The notes under the pieces are model-generated. The model saw only the letters and a list, made by a program, of their open reading frames with translations. It was not told the origin of the DNA and made no database searches. A stretch of DNA of 64,000 bases from Bacillus sp. EB01. GTDB lineage: Bacteria; Bacillota; Bacilli; Bacillales; Cytobacillaceae. The stretch is from NCBI RefSeq assembly GCF_000613125.1, contig NZ_HG964497.1:4489127-4553126 (forward strand). Direction: 5' to 3'. Below are positions 19,762 through 28,795 of this stretch, piece by piece. The first letter of the stretch is position 1. Each line of letters starts with the position of its first letter. Both the position numbers and the translations under genes were made by a program.

Positions 19762-19797
19762 AACAGGGAATGGAAAAACCATTTCCTGTTTTTTTTA
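19762..19797 (+). terminator. Terminator of the histidine kinase gene
   Basis: AACAGGGAATGG pairs with CCATTTCCTGTT over 12 positions (one G-T), followed by a T-run. Confidence 0.88.
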
Positions 19798-19927
19798 TAG
19801 TGATAATTAGTGAGGTGGTTGTTTAAACAAAGTTGAAATACAGAGGAAGACGAAAATTCTCAATTATCTTTTGCAGCTGAAATCAACAGACTTTTTTTAA
19901 GGTATTACCCAGTTTGCCACTATGCAA

Positions 19928-19970
19928 AGTGACACGAATCACTGCATATTTAAAGATTCTTTGCCATACT
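19928..19970 (+). promoter_or_regulatory. Fnr-activated promoter of the formate dehydrogenase gene
   Basis: AGTGA-CACGAA-TCACT (19928-19943), itself inside a wider TGCA..TGCA palindrome, is followed after exactly 21 nt by CATACT (19965-19970), a 4/6 match to a -10 hexamer. The centre therefore lies at -41.5 from a start near 19977, the same geometry as the pflB promoter. The leader to the ATG at 20091 would be about 114 nt. Confidence 0.82.
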
Positions 19971-20090
19971 TTTGAGGAAGGAAAGTTTTCATTAAAACGT
20001 CACAAACGCCTGGAAAATATGAGTCATTCACAACTCATTTGGATTATTATATTTATACAGGGAAAATATTAGTAAATTGGAGGGCGGAAA

Positions 20091-22148
20091 ATGGGAGAAT
20101 CGAATTTCGTCAAAACAGTCTGTGGCTATTGCGGAACAGGATGCGGCCTGGTTCTTGAAGTGGTGAATAATAAAATTGTGAAAATTCGCGGTGATAAAGA
20201 CGCACCTGTCAATAAAGGCCAGACATGTGTAAAGGGCTCCTTCGCATATGAGTATGTTCATGCACCAAACAGGCTAAAGGCCCCGATGGTTCGCAAGGCT
20301 GGAGAACTTGTGGAGGTTTCCTGGAATGAAGCTTTGAATTTCATTGCTGAAAAGCTAGGATCAATAAAATCTGTATTTGGCCCCGAAGCCATTTCCATGT
20401 TTGCCTGTGCAAGGACTACAAACGAATCAAATTATGTTACTCAAAAATTTATGAGAACGGCAATTGGCAGCAATAATATCGACGGTTGCAACCGAACGTG
20501 ACACGCTCCTAGTGTTGCCGGTCTGGCAACTGTGTTCGGAAGCGGATTTCCAACAAATACGCTTGAGGATTTTGATAAGGCGGAAGTGCTTCTCCTGATG
20601 GGCTCAAATACGTCAGAAGCGCATCCGATTATTGCAAATCGCATCAAGAAAGCGGTTAAATCAGGCTTAAAGATGATTGTAATCGACCCAAGAAAAATAG
20701 ATATGGTCAAACAATCTCACCGTCATCTTCAGCTTAATGTCGGTTCTGATATTGCATTAATTAACGCCCTCATGAATGTGATTATTAATGAAGGTCTATA
20801 TGATACTGGTTTCATTTTAAGGCATACTGATGAGTTTGAGGCATTGAAGGAACGTGTGAAATTGTATACGCCTGAATTTGCTTCTGAAATCACCGGTGTA
20901 CCGGCTGAAGATATCAGGGAAACAGCTCGTGAATATGCGGGCTCTAATGGCTCAATGATTGCATATACTCTTGGGATTACTGAACATCATTGCGGAGTAA
21001 ATAATGTATTTGACATCGCCAACCTTGCTCTTTTAACAGGCAATATCGGAAAAGAAGGCACTGGGATTATGCCTTTGCGCGGACAGAATAATGTTCAGGG
21101 TGCCGGAGATATGGGCTGCCTTCCTAACCAGCTTACAGGAGCGATCAGCCTTGCCAATGAAGAATACCGGGCACGTTATGAGAGTGAATGGGGCATGGCG
21201 ATCAATCCAATAGCGGGAGATACACAAACAAGAACGTTCGATCGGATTGAGAATGGAAGCTTGAAGGCTCTTTATGTTATCGGAGAAAATCCGCTGTTGG
21301 CGGATGTTCATATGAATCATACTCGAAAACTGCTGGAAAACTTGGAACTTTTGATTGTTCAGGATATTTTCCTAACCGAAACAGCACAGATGGCAGATGT
21401 AGTCCTTCCCGCCCGTTCCTGGGGAGAGGTGGATGGAACATTCACGAATACAGACAGAAGGATTCAGCGTGTCCGTACAGCTGTTGAAGCACATCCGAAT
21501 ACGAAGGAAGATTGGCAAATCCTTTGTGAATTGTCCACATTGATGGGCTACCCAATGAGTTATGAAAGCAGTGAAGAAATCTGGAATGAGGTAAGAAAAC
21601 TCGCATGGGAAATGTATGGCGGGATATCTTATCAGAGGCTTGACGAGAATTACTCTTTGCATTATCCTTGCCCGGACGAAAGCCATCCAGGAACGTTCGT
21701 GATGCATGAACGTTTCCACACGGAAGCAGAGAATATCCGTAAGTCGCCGTTTGTTCCAGTTGATTATACTGAACCGCTTGAATTGCCGGATGAGGAGTAT
21801 CCATTTACACTGACAACCGGCAGGAGGTACGAATCCTATAACACTCATACACAAACCCGCCACTATGCTCCGGGAGTTAAAATTAAACAGACCGAGGAAA
21901 CTGTTGATATCCACCCGTCAGATGCCGAGAAACTTGGCATTGAAAATGGTGACCTTGTCCATGTTAGCTCACGGCGGGGTGAGTTGACAGTTAAGTGCAA
22001 AGTAACCGAACAGGTAGTTCCTGGTCTTGTGTTCATGAGCTTCCACTGGCATGAAACACCGACCAATGTGCTGACATTAAATGAATATGACCCAATATCC
22101 GGAACAGCGGAATTCAAGGCATGTGCACTTGCCATCCGCCCGGCTTAA
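20091..22148 (+). CDS. fdhF: Selenocysteine-containing formate dehydrogenase, catalytic subunit (TGA read through)
   Basis: One frame of 685 residues if the in-frame TGA at 20499-20501 is read as selenocysteine (residue 137). The N-terminus has the [4Fe-4S] site C-x2-C-x3-C..C (VCGYCGTGCG, then GQTCVKG). The recoded codon lies in DGCNRT-U-HAPSVAGL, the position of Sec140 in E. coli FdhF (RV-U-HGPSVAG), with the invariant His next to it. Mo-bis-MGD signatures follow: PLRGQNNVQGAGDMG and VVLPARSWGEVDGTFTN. The ATG has GGAGGG upstream. A SECIS hairpin follows the TGA. It would oxidise formate to CO2 in the cytoplasm; its electron-accepting partner is not adjacent, and the Sec machinery is not in the window. 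Confidence 0.93.
20499..20530 (+). promoter_or_regulatory. UGA-Sec codon and bacterial SECIS hairpin
   Basis: The UGA (20499-20501) is followed 12 nt later by a perfect 6-bp stem GUUGCC (20514-20519) and GGCAAC (20525-20530) enclosing a GGUCU loop (20520-20524). The same GGUCU is in the apical loop of the E. coli fdhF SECIS, where the G-U is contacted by SelB. The loop begins 19 nt after the UGA, within the usual spacing window of bacterial SECIS elements. Confidence 0.9.
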
Positions 22149-22171
22149 TAAAAATTTTAAACTAATGAAGA

Positions 22172-22220
22172 AAGCTGTCCGAAAAGGTCGTTACCTAACG
22201 ACTTCTGGGACAGCTTTTTA
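22172..22220 (+). terminator. Terminator of the formate dehydrogenase gene
   Basis: AAGCTGTCC/GGACAGCTT outer stem with an inner GTCGTT/AACGAC stem, ending in a T-run. Confidence 0.85.
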
Positions 22221-22332
22221 TATACCATTTTTTTCGATATTGTGTGCCATAGGATGAACTAAAGAATCTAACCTGAAGTGGAAAGCAAAGGATAAACTCA
22301 TAATTTGATCCTATATAGATTTTATAAATTAA

Positions 22333-23331
22333 TTAAGCAAACCTATAATAAATTAGCAGAAATGTCGAAAGGACGAATATAAAATTCAGAAATACAAAAA
22401 CAACCCGATCCATAACGGTTTTATGAATTGTAATTGGCGGCTTGTAAAAAGATACACCTTCAATAATGAAGATAATCAAAATAACATGAATCATAAAATG
22501 CCCCACCAATTCAAGCCAACCGAACAAGGTGGTTGTTAAAACAAAAATGATAGTCAAAACAAAAGCCAGCAGCCTGTTCAATACCCCCACAACAAGGAGA
22601 TACCCTACAACAAATTCAATAAATGCGCTCAGGATAATAAACACTTCTGGTGGAAAACCAAAAGTAGGGACGTTGTGCCCTGAAATAATATCAAGAGACA
22701 TTCCCGGGAACACCCATTTTTCAACGGCTACCCAGCAGAGGGAAAGACCAGTACCAAGATACAAGAATGGAAATCCCCACTCTTCCCATTTAGTATTTCC
22801 TATTAATAAAACGAAGATGATAGCAAGATAAAACCCATAATCAAGCATATGGAAAAAGCCGTATTGAGGGGTTAAGTATATAAATAAACCAAGTAAAAAT
22901 AGTGCACCTGCTTTAGTTGCGTAATGGTGTGGTATGAGAAGCAAGGCGATTGCAATCCAGGAAATAATGGCAATTGAAGTTGATGGAATGATAACTTCTG
23001 GCGCAAAAATTGTTCCAAAAGAAACCTGGATTATTAGCGCTACGGCTGTACCATATTTCAGTATTTTCCGTGAATACTTCCTGAAACCTTCAAGATATCT
23101 GTCAATCCTTGCGAGCGGTTCCCATTTCATAATCCAGGGAAGCAACTGGGGAAGTGCTGCTAAACCAAGGGCGACAACTAAAGAAATGGAAATAAATAAT
23201 GGTGATAATATTTCCTCAATAGGTACCTTTTTAGGTTCAACATCAGTAAACCATTTAACATGGCCGAAAACCAAAATGGGAGTCAGTAATATAACAAGTC
23301 CTATACCTGCAGCTGAAATTCTTTTTTTCAT
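22333..23331 (-). CDS. DoxX-like integral membrane protein
   Basis: A 332-residue protein with about nine membrane helices. The opening FGHVKWFTDVEP, a long central loop (LARIDRYLEGFRKYSRKI) and the terminal four-helix region (FPPEVFIILSAFIEFVVGYLLV, FGWLELVGHF) resemble membrane proteins annotated as DoxX-like. The biochemical role is unknown. The ATG at 23331 has GGAGG 10 nt upstream. Convergent with the formate dehydrogenase gene, with no sign of co-regulation. Confidence 0.65.
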   Translation of the reverse strand: MKKRISAAGIGLVILLTPILVFGHVKWFTDVEPKKVPIEEILSPLFISISLVVALGLAALPQLLPWIMKWEPLARIDRYLEGFRKYSRKILKYGTAVALIIQVSFGTIFAPEVIIPSTSIAIISWIAIALLLIPHHYATKAGALFLLGLFIYLTPQYGFFHMLDYGFYLAIIFVLLIGNTKWEEWGFPFLYLGTGLSLCWVAVEKWVFPGMSLDIISGHNVPTFGFPPEVFIILSAFIEFVVGYLLVVGVLNRLLAFVLTIIFVLTTTLFGWLELVGHFMIHVILIIFIIEGVSFYKPPITIHKTVMDRVVFVFLNFIFVLSTFLLIYYRFA

Positions 23332-23568
23332 CTATCTATATACCTCCTTTTCGTTCTTCGTATCTTATACCCACTGGGAGGAATACACATCCTTTTTTCG
23401 CACAAAATCGGTTGGATTAAATAAGAATATTCTGTCAATTAGTCACCGGAATGTAAAGTTCCGGTCATTCTTGTTACTCATTTATCATGTCCCTGTTCTT
23501 TGGATTTTATTTTTTCGTGCTACTATTAGTTTTGTTAGCCAAAAGAACTTTGGGAGGAATGATTGATT

Positions 23569-24339
23569 ATGAAAAAGAAGCTTGGAAGTTTACTAGCGGC
23601 GGCTGCACTCTCTGGAACGATTGGCGTCAATGTACAGGCTGAAGAAATTACAGTACAAAAAGGCGACACCTTATCGGGACTTGCACAAGTACATAATGCA
23701 ACAGTTGATGATATCATAGCTTGGAACGGGCTTACATCAGATATGATTTATGCAGGTGAAATGTTAAACATTCATCCAGAAACAATGTACGTTGTGAAAA
23801 AAGGTGACACTCTTTGGAATATTGCAGAGAAGCATTCTATATCCCTGCAGAAATTAGTAGATTGGAATGATCTGAAAGGGGACTTAATTGTACCCGGAAT
23901 GAAACTATCAATTACAGGTCCAACGACAGGTACAAATGCGATAGCTGCGAAGCAGGAAAAGAAAGTGAATAATGTTAAGGCTGTATCCAAACCAGCTGTT
24001 AAGCAAGTTAAACAAGTCAAAAAGGAAGCGCCAGCGAGTGAAGTAGCAGGAAAACAGCTTGTTGCCACAGCGACCGCTTATACAGCCTACTGTGAGGGCT
24101 GTTCCGGAACAACTGCTACCGGAATTAACTTAAAAAATAACCCAGGTGCAAAGGTGATCGCCGTAGATCCATCCGTGATTCCACTTGGCAGCAAGGTCTA
24201 CGTTGAGGGTTATGGTTATGCAGTTGCCGGCGACACAGGCGGCGCTATTAAAGGAAATAAGATTGATGTATTTATACCTTCCAGGGATGCTGCTCTTAAA
24301 TGGGGAGTCAAAACGGTGAAGGTCACAATAGTAGAATAA
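23569..24339 (+). CDS. Secreted cell-wall protein with two LysM repeats and a 3D domain (YocH-like)
   Basis: Starts MKKKLGSLLAAAALSGTIGV.., a clear signal peptide cut near VQAEE. Two LysM modules bind peptidoglycan (VQKGDTLSGLAQVHN at about residue 30; VKKGDTLWNIAEKHS at about 77). After a Lys-rich linker comes a 3D domain with three conserved Asp: AVDPSVIPLG, AGDTGG and IDVFIP, as in YocH-type muralytic proteins. The ATG at 23569 lies 11 nt after GGGAGG; a TTG at 23563 is the alternative start. A terminator follows. Confidence 0.92.
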   Translation: MKKKLGSLLAAAALSGTIGVNVQAEEITVQKGDTLSGLAQVHNATVDDIIAWNGLTSDMIYAGEMLNIHPETMYVVKKGDTLWNIAEKHSISLQKLVDWNDLKGDLIVPGMKLSITGPTTGTNAIAAKQEKKVNNVKAVSKPAVKQVKQVKKEAPASEVAGKQLVATATAYTAYCEGCSGTTATGINLKNNPGAKVIAVDPSVIPLGSKVYVEGYGYAVAGDTGGAIKGNKIDVFIPSRDAALKWGVKTVKVTIVE

Positions 24340-24346
24340 TCAAATG

Positions 24347-24368
24347 CCGCCTGAGGGCGGTTTTTTTT
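24347..24368 (+). terminator. Terminator of the LysM/3D gene
   Basis: A CCGCC/GGCGG hairpin followed by eight Ts. Confidence 0.8.
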
Positions 24369-24417
24369 TAGGAAATAACAAATTTCGCGACTGTGATAAC
24401 TTTTTTACTGAGCGTAT

Positions 24418-24690
24418 CTACGTCTAGCTCCACAAGGAAAACTTCCTCGAAATTCCATCGCACGAAATTACGCGATAGCGTAATGAGGAGCGCCTACGCG
24501 TGCGCAAACTTCAGGCCTCCTCCCTACGATAAGTCATGCACGAATGCGCTAGCGCTCTTCGTGATTCCTTTATCTCAGTCGAAGTCCCTCCAGTTTGTAC
24601 GGCGATGACCACTAAGGAAAGCTTCTGAGAATAATCATCGCAGGGACAGGCGGTTTTTGCCTGTCACGAAGGCGCTTGCGCTTTTGTTCT
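24418..24690. repeat. Dispersed intergenic repeat, copy 2 (longest)
   Basis: Fills most of a 434-bp gap. It carries CTAGCTCCA, CTTCAGGCCTCCTCCCTACG, GATAAGTCATG, GCGCTCTTCGTG, TCCTTTATCTCAGTCGAA, CCCTCCAGTTTGTAC and GGCGCTTGCGCTTTTG in the same order as copy 3 (27518-27663). Extra inserted units are an ACGCGATAGCGT palindrome, and CTTCTGAGAATAATCATCGC, whose reverse complement is shared with 34945-34964. Confidence 0.7.
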
Positions 24691-24773
24691 GAAGCATATC
24701 ATCTTATTGAATTTGTTTTTAATACATGAGTAGTGGGTAAACTACTATTAAAACAGATGAAAGGAAGATTAAT

Positions 24774-24920
24774 ATGCTCTGGACCATTGTAGGGCTGCTG
24801 GTACTCTTCTGGATCGTCGGATTACTATTCGACATCGCTGGCGGTTTAATTCATTTACTACTTGTAGCAGCTGTTGTAGTGTTTTTATTCAATATGTTTA
24901 AAAACAGGGCAAACCGGTGA
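24774..24920 (+). CDS. Lmo0937-type small membrane protein (48 residues)
   Basis: An ATG at 24774 with AAGGAAG upstream opens a 48-codon gene. The protein has two hydrophobic helices (TIVGLLVLFWIVGLLFD and GLIHLLLVAAVVVFLF) separated by AGG and a short basic tail (KNRANR). The GGLIHLLL pattern matches the lmo0937 family of very small membrane proteins common in Firmicutes, often stress-linked. A strong terminator follows. Confidence 0.8.
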   Translation: MLWTIVGLLVLFWIVGLLFDIAGGLIHLLLVAAVVVFLFNMFKNRANR

Positions 24921-24937
24921 CTGTAAGTAAAACAATA

Positions 24938-24971
24938 GGGCTGCATCCACTTTTGGATGCAGCCCTTTTTG
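24938..24971. terminator. Bidirectional terminator between the small membrane gene and the NarK-PAS gene
   Basis: GGGCTGCATCC/GGATGCAGCCC stem, 11 bp, with TTTTT on the plus side and TATTG-type tail on the minus side. Confidence 0.88.
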
Positions 24972-24972
24972 T

Positions 24973-26460
24973 TCAATCTGTCTCCCTAAACATGCCTACA
25001 TAATTTATTGTTTTTCCGTTTTCATCCTTAATTGCTCTGATGATCAAATATTCCTGATAAATGTCACCATTTTTTCGCTTGTTCCAAATAAGCCCTTCCC
25101 AATGGCCTTTAATTTTGAGGTCTTGCCACATTCTTTTGTAAAATTCAATATCATGTTCACCAGACTGGAGGACGCTTGGGGTTTTTCCATGTACCTCGTC
25201 AATCGTGTATCCGGTAATCCTTGTGAAAGCTGGATTGATTTTTAGGATGATTCCATGCGGATCTGTCAATGTGATTCCTTCATTCATGAGGGAAATAATC
25301 TCTTCAGAAACGCGCAGCTTTTCATAACTGATTATCCACCAAACAAAGATAAGTGCAGCAAGTGCAAACTGCGACAATACCATGAAACCGAACGTATATT
25401 GGTGTGTATACTGATACATTGCACCAACAACTATTGGAGGAAATGTAGCTCCAAGACCGCCAATTGCTGTAACCACGCCATTTACAATACCCGGCTGCTT
25501 ATAAAAATGAAGCGGCACCAGCTTGAATATTGCTCCACTTCCTAATCCTGAACAAATCGCTACGACTAAACAGCCAAAAGAAAAAATCGGCAGGGATGGA
25601 GTAAAGGATAGAAGGACGCCTGAAAGCATTAGACCTAAGAAACTAATCATTAGGATATGCCAGGGATTGAACTTATCAGCGAGCCAGCCACCGACAACAC
25701 GGGATACAATACTGGTGAATATAAACAAAGCAGTCCTTAAACCTGCATCTATCTCTAGCAAGCTAAAGTTCCTAACCATGAAGATCGGCAAGTACATAGT
25801 GAAGGTTAGAAATACCCCAAAGGTAATGAAGTAAAAAAAGCTAAGCAGCCAGAGCCTTTTATTCTTGTATACTTTAAAAAATTGGTCTCTTAAAGGTTCC
25901 TCTTCAGTCTTTTCATATTTGTCACCCAATAGGAAGTTTAGCAACGCTAAAAATAGTACTAAATAAAGATAAATTTCTACCGTATCTCTCCAGCCAATTT
26001 TTGAAGCAAGAACTGGTGCGATAAAGGCAGTCAAGGCAGTACCGATGGTGCCGATTGCATAAATTCCATTGACCATTCCATGCTTTGTATCCGGAAAATA
26101 CTTTGGCAAGGATGTTGTTCCCACTGAGAAAACCGCTCCTCCGAAACCTAGAAACAAGCCAGCAGCGAGCAGGGGAAGCACTGAATTGGAATATTGGACG
26201 AGCAATATAGGAACAATCAATATGAAGAAACTGACACTAAACAATATTCTTGCCCCAAATCTCCCTGTCAAATATCCGGCAGGCAACCTGAATAGAGACC
26301 CAAGAAAAACAGGGAGGGCAATAACCCAAGCTGTTTGAGTTGTAGTTATGTTTAAATCAACCTCAATAAAGGGCATTAATGAGGCAATAATCACCCACAC
26401 CATAAATCCGCCGATGAGGCTAGCTGTTTGCAAAACTAATTGCCTTACTCCCTGATTCAT
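24973..26460 (-). CDS. NarK-type nitrate/nitrite MFS transporter fused to a C-terminal PAS domain
   Basis: A 495-residue protein. Residues 1-376 form 12 membrane helices of an MFS carrier close to Firmicute NarK/NasA proteins: RLPAGYLTGRFGAR between helices 2 and 3, and a glycine-rich GTIGTALTAFIAPVLA like the nitrate signature. The last about 110 residues are a PAS domain: EGITLTDPHGIILKINPAF, ITGYTIDEVHGK, SGEHDIEFYKRMWQ and WNKRKNGDIYQEYL, with no kinase or cyclase after it. The joint is continuous in frame. Transporters of this family are normally near 390-420 residues with no sensor. The ATG is at 26460 with AAAAGGGG upstream. Confidence 0.9.
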   Translation of the reverse strand: MNQGVRQLVLQTASLIGGFMVWVIIASLMPFIEVDLNITTTQTAWVIALPVFLGSLFRLPAGYLTGRFGARILFSVSFFILIVPILLVQYSNSVLPLLAAGLFLGFGGAVFSVGTTSLPKYFPDTKHGMVNGIYAIGTIGTALTAFIAPVLASKIGWRDTVEIYLYLVLFLALLNFLLGDKYEKTEEEPLRDQFFKVYKNKRLWLLSFFYFITFGVFLTFTMYLPIFMVRNFSLLEIDAGLRTALFIFTSIVSRVVGGWLADKFNPWHILMISFLGLMLSGVLLSFTPSLPIFSFGCLVVAICSGLGSGAIFKLVPLHFYKQPGIVNGVVTAIGGLGATFPPIVVGAMYQYTHQYTFGFMVLSQFALAALIFVWWIISYEKLRVSEEIISLMNEGITLTDPHGIILKINPAFTRITGYTIDEVHGKTPSVLQSGEHDIEFYKRMWQDLKIKGHWEGLIWNKRKNGDIYQEYLIIRAIKDENGKTINYVGMFRETD

Positions 26461-26766
26461 AAAGATCCCCTTTTTTTAACATACAGCACTTGGGAATGAC
26501 TGTATTTACTTTTTATAAGCTAACAATAATATAAGTATATTAAATCGGTGTCCAAAAAACCATTAAGTAAATAGAAATATCCAGTTGCAAGCAGATTAGG
26601 AAGCCTTAATAAAACACAAATGAATAGTTTCTCTTGGTTTTTTTAAAAGCTGGATTTATGATTATAAAGAAATTGAAGGTGGTATACGATTAGGTATCAA
26701 TCAAGCCTATGAAAACCGAAAGAGAAAAGATTATAAATTGTTTGGCCACCAAAGGAGTGAAAAAAA
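26461..26766. other. Divergent intergenic region, no gene seen
   Basis: 306 AT-rich bases between the divergent NarK-PAS and RCK genes. They must contain both promoters, but no consensus pair stands out. No Fnr-type palindrome and no riboswitch-like structure was found. Confidence 0.4.
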
Positions 26767-27420
26767 GTGATTAATCAGTACGCTGTAATTGGCTTAGGCA
26801 GGTTTGGCATGGGGCTTGCGGAAAGTTTAGTTGAAGCAGGACAAGAAGTGATGGGTGTTGATACAAATGCAGAACGGGTTGAGGACGCCCAGGCTCTACT
26901 TACACATGCGGTTATTGCTGATTCCACTGACCCGGATGCACTTAAATCAATTGGGATCCGGAACTTCGATACTGTTGTTGTAGCAATAGGAAATGATATT
27001 CAGGCGAGTATCCTTAGTGTTCTTCTTTTAAAAGAAGAAGGAGTAAAAAAGGTTATTGCTAAGGCAATCAATAAGCCGCACGGACAGGTGCTGGAAAAGG
27101 TTGGGGCAGATTGGGTGATATTCCCTGAACGTGATATGGGGGAACGGGTAGCCCATATGCTGCTTTCCCCTAATGTGTTGAACTTTATCGAATTATCCAA
27201 GGATTATAGTGTCGAGGAAATGAAAATCCCTGGTTCAATGACCCATAAAACATTGAGGGACCTGGACCTCCGCGCAAGATTTAATCTAAGTGTCATTGCA
27301 ATCAGACATGGAAAGAAAATAAATATATCACCTTCTCCTGATGAAGCCATCCTGGAAGGTGATGTCCTTGTCGTAATCGGTGAAAAAAAGGATCTTGAAC
27401 GATTTGGAAATCTAACATGA
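26767..27420 (+). CDS. Potassium uptake RCK subunit (KtrA/KtrC-like)
   Basis: A 217-residue cytosolic protein. Residues 1-130 are a TrkA-N/RCK nucleotide-binding fold: AVIGLGRFGMGLAE (dinucleotide P-loop), an acidic VDTN at the end of beta 2, and NDIQASILSVLLLKE. Residues about 138-217 are a TrkA-C domain (IPGSMTHKTLRDLDLRA, SPDEAILEGDVLVVIGE), the site of c-di-AMP binding in KtrA/KtrC relatives. The membrane subunit (KtrB/D) is not adjacent, as in the unlinked Bacillus KtrC. GTG start with AAAGGAG 9 nt upstream. Confidence 0.88.
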   Translation: MINQYAVIGLGRFGMGLAESLVEAGQEVMGVDTNAERVEDAQALLTHAVIADSTDPDALKSIGIRNFDTVVVAIGNDIQASILSVLLLKEEGVKKVIAKAINKPHGQVLEKVGADWVIFPERDMGERVAHMLLSPNVLNFIELSKDYSVEEMKIPGSMTHKTLRDLDLRARFNLSVIAIRHGKKINISPSPDEAILEGDVLVVIGEKKDLERFGNLT

Positions 27421-27423
27421 AAG

Positions 27424-27455
27424 AGGAACGGATGCACGTTGGTCCGTTCCTTATT
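27424..27455 (+). terminator. Terminator of the RCK gene
   Basis: AGGAACGGA/TCCGTTCCT stem followed by TATTTATATTT. Confidence 0.75.
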
Positions 27456-27517
27456 TATATTTAGCATGCTATATATTTCACGACTGTGGTAAACTCTATT
27501 ATCAAGCGTTTTCTACC

Positions 27518-27663
27518 TCTAGCTCCAGCGCCTATCGCTTAGCAAACTTCAGGTCTCCTCCCTACGATAAGTCATCATCGATTCGCTTTGCTCTTCGTGG
27601 TTCCTTTATCTCAGTCGAATCCCCTCCAGTTTGTACAGCGATGATCAAGGCGCTTGCGCTTTT
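27518..27663. repeat. Dispersed intergenic repeat, copy 3 (compact form)
   Basis: The clearest copy, about 146 bp: CTCTAGCTCCAGCGCC at the left, then CAAACTTCAGGTCTCC, CTACGATAAGTCATCATCG, GCTCTTCGTGGTTCC, TTTATCTCAGTCGAA, TCCCCTCCAGTTTGTAC, and GGCGCTTGCGCTTTTG at the right. The GGCGC ends are complementary, so the unit can fold on itself. It lies between the RCK gene and the threonine aldolase gene. Confidence 0.7.
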
Positions 27664-27739
27664 GCTCTTCCCATTTCCACTTCCTGTAAGGTAAAATATA
27701 GGAAAGAAATATATATTTTTTAAAAAGGGGATTGGCAGG

Positions 27740-28768
27740 GTGATTGATTTAAGAAGCGATACTGTAACAAAACCGACAGAAGAAATGAGGCTTGCTTCCT
27801 ATAGGGCGGAGGTAGGGGATGATGTATACGGTGAAGACCCGACTGTAAAAAAACTTGAGGAAACAGCGGCGGAAATGCTTGGCAAGGAAGAAGCCCTGTT
27901 TGTGACGAGCGGGACGCAAGGAAATCAGCTTGCAATTTTAGTCCATTGCAAACCAGGTCAAGAAATCATCCTTGAAGAGGATTCGCATATTTTTTATTAT
28001 GAGGCAGCTACTGCATCCGCGCTTGCTGGAGTGCAAACTAGAACAATTAAGGGAAACTTTGGGGCGATGGATCCGGTTCTTGTCGCTGCAGCCATCAGGG
28101 AGGACGATATTCACTTTCCAGAGACAGGCTTGATTTGCCTCGAGAATACGCACAACAGAGCAGGAGGAGCAGTCCTTTCTTTAGTACATATGGAAGCCAT
28201 ACATACTGTTGGAAAAACAAACCTGGTACCGGTACATATTGATGGAGCAAGGCTCTTTAATGCGGCAGTGGCACTTGGTGTTCCTATTGCCGATCTTGCC
28301 CGCCATTCCGATACATTACAAGTGTGCTTGTCCAAAGGTCTGGGCGCGCCGGTAGGGTCTTTGCTGGCTGGGAGCAGCGAGATTATTAGAAAGGCCAGGA
28401 AGTGGCGTAAACGCCTTGGGGGAGGAATGCGTCAGGCGGGAGTCATAGCGGCACCTGGGTTGGTTGCCCTAACACAAATGGTCGATCGACTGGCGGAGGA
28501 CCATGAAAATGCGAGAGTTCTTGCTGAGGGGATAATGAATATTGCTGGGCTGCGCATTGCCAATAATGTCGAAACGAATATTGTTGTGGCCGATGTAAGC
28601 CAGACAGATTTGGACGAAAAGGCGTTTGTAGAGAAACTTAAAGAACAAGGGATCCTTACTGGGTCGGTAGGCTCTGGGCTAATCAGACTTGTTACGAATT
28701 ATGATGTTAGCAAGGACGATATCCAATCAGCATTGACTTCGATTCAGGGTGTAGTTCGAGCAAAATAA
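27740..28768 (+). CDS. Low-specificity L-threonine aldolase
   Basis: A 342-residue PLP enzyme splitting L-threonine (and allo-threonine) into glycine and acetaldehyde. It starts MIDLRSDTVTKPT, the family signature; VGDDVYGEDPTV follows, then the PLP-binding HIDGARLFNAA (Asp) and CLSKGLGAPVGS, where Lys forms the internal aldimine. The GTG at 27740 has AAAGGGG upstream. The next gene begins 28 bp after its stop, so a two-gene transcript is likely. Confidence 0.95.
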   Translation: MIDLRSDTVTKPTEEMRLASYRAEVGDDVYGEDPTVKKLEETAAEMLGKEEALFVTSGTQGNQLAILVHCKPGQEIILEEDSHIFYYEAATASALAGVQTRTIKGNFGAMDPVLVAAAIREDDIHFPETGLICLENTHNRAGGAVLSLVHMEAIHTVGKTNLVPVHIDGARLFNAAVALGVPIADLARHSDTLQVCLSKGLGAPVGSLLAGSSEIIRKARKWRKRLGGGMRQAGVIAAPGLVALTQMVDRLAEDHENARVLAEGIMNIAGLRIANNVETNIVVADVSQTDLDEKAFVEKLKEQGILTGSVGSGLIRLVTNYDVSKDDIQSALTSIQGVVRAK

Positions 28769-28795
28769 AAAGAATGGATTATAGGGGGATGTTGA

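Noticed and set aside
20091-20501. Formate dehydrogenase split by a nonsense mutation (pseudogene)
   Set aside because: The TGA is exactly at the family's Sec position, followed by the invariant His and a GGUCU-loop hairpin; frame and conservation continue without other damage.
26461-26766. ydaO (c-di-AMP) riboswitch before the RCK gene
   Set aside because: Conserved ydaO sequence blocks were not found in the upstream 300 bp.
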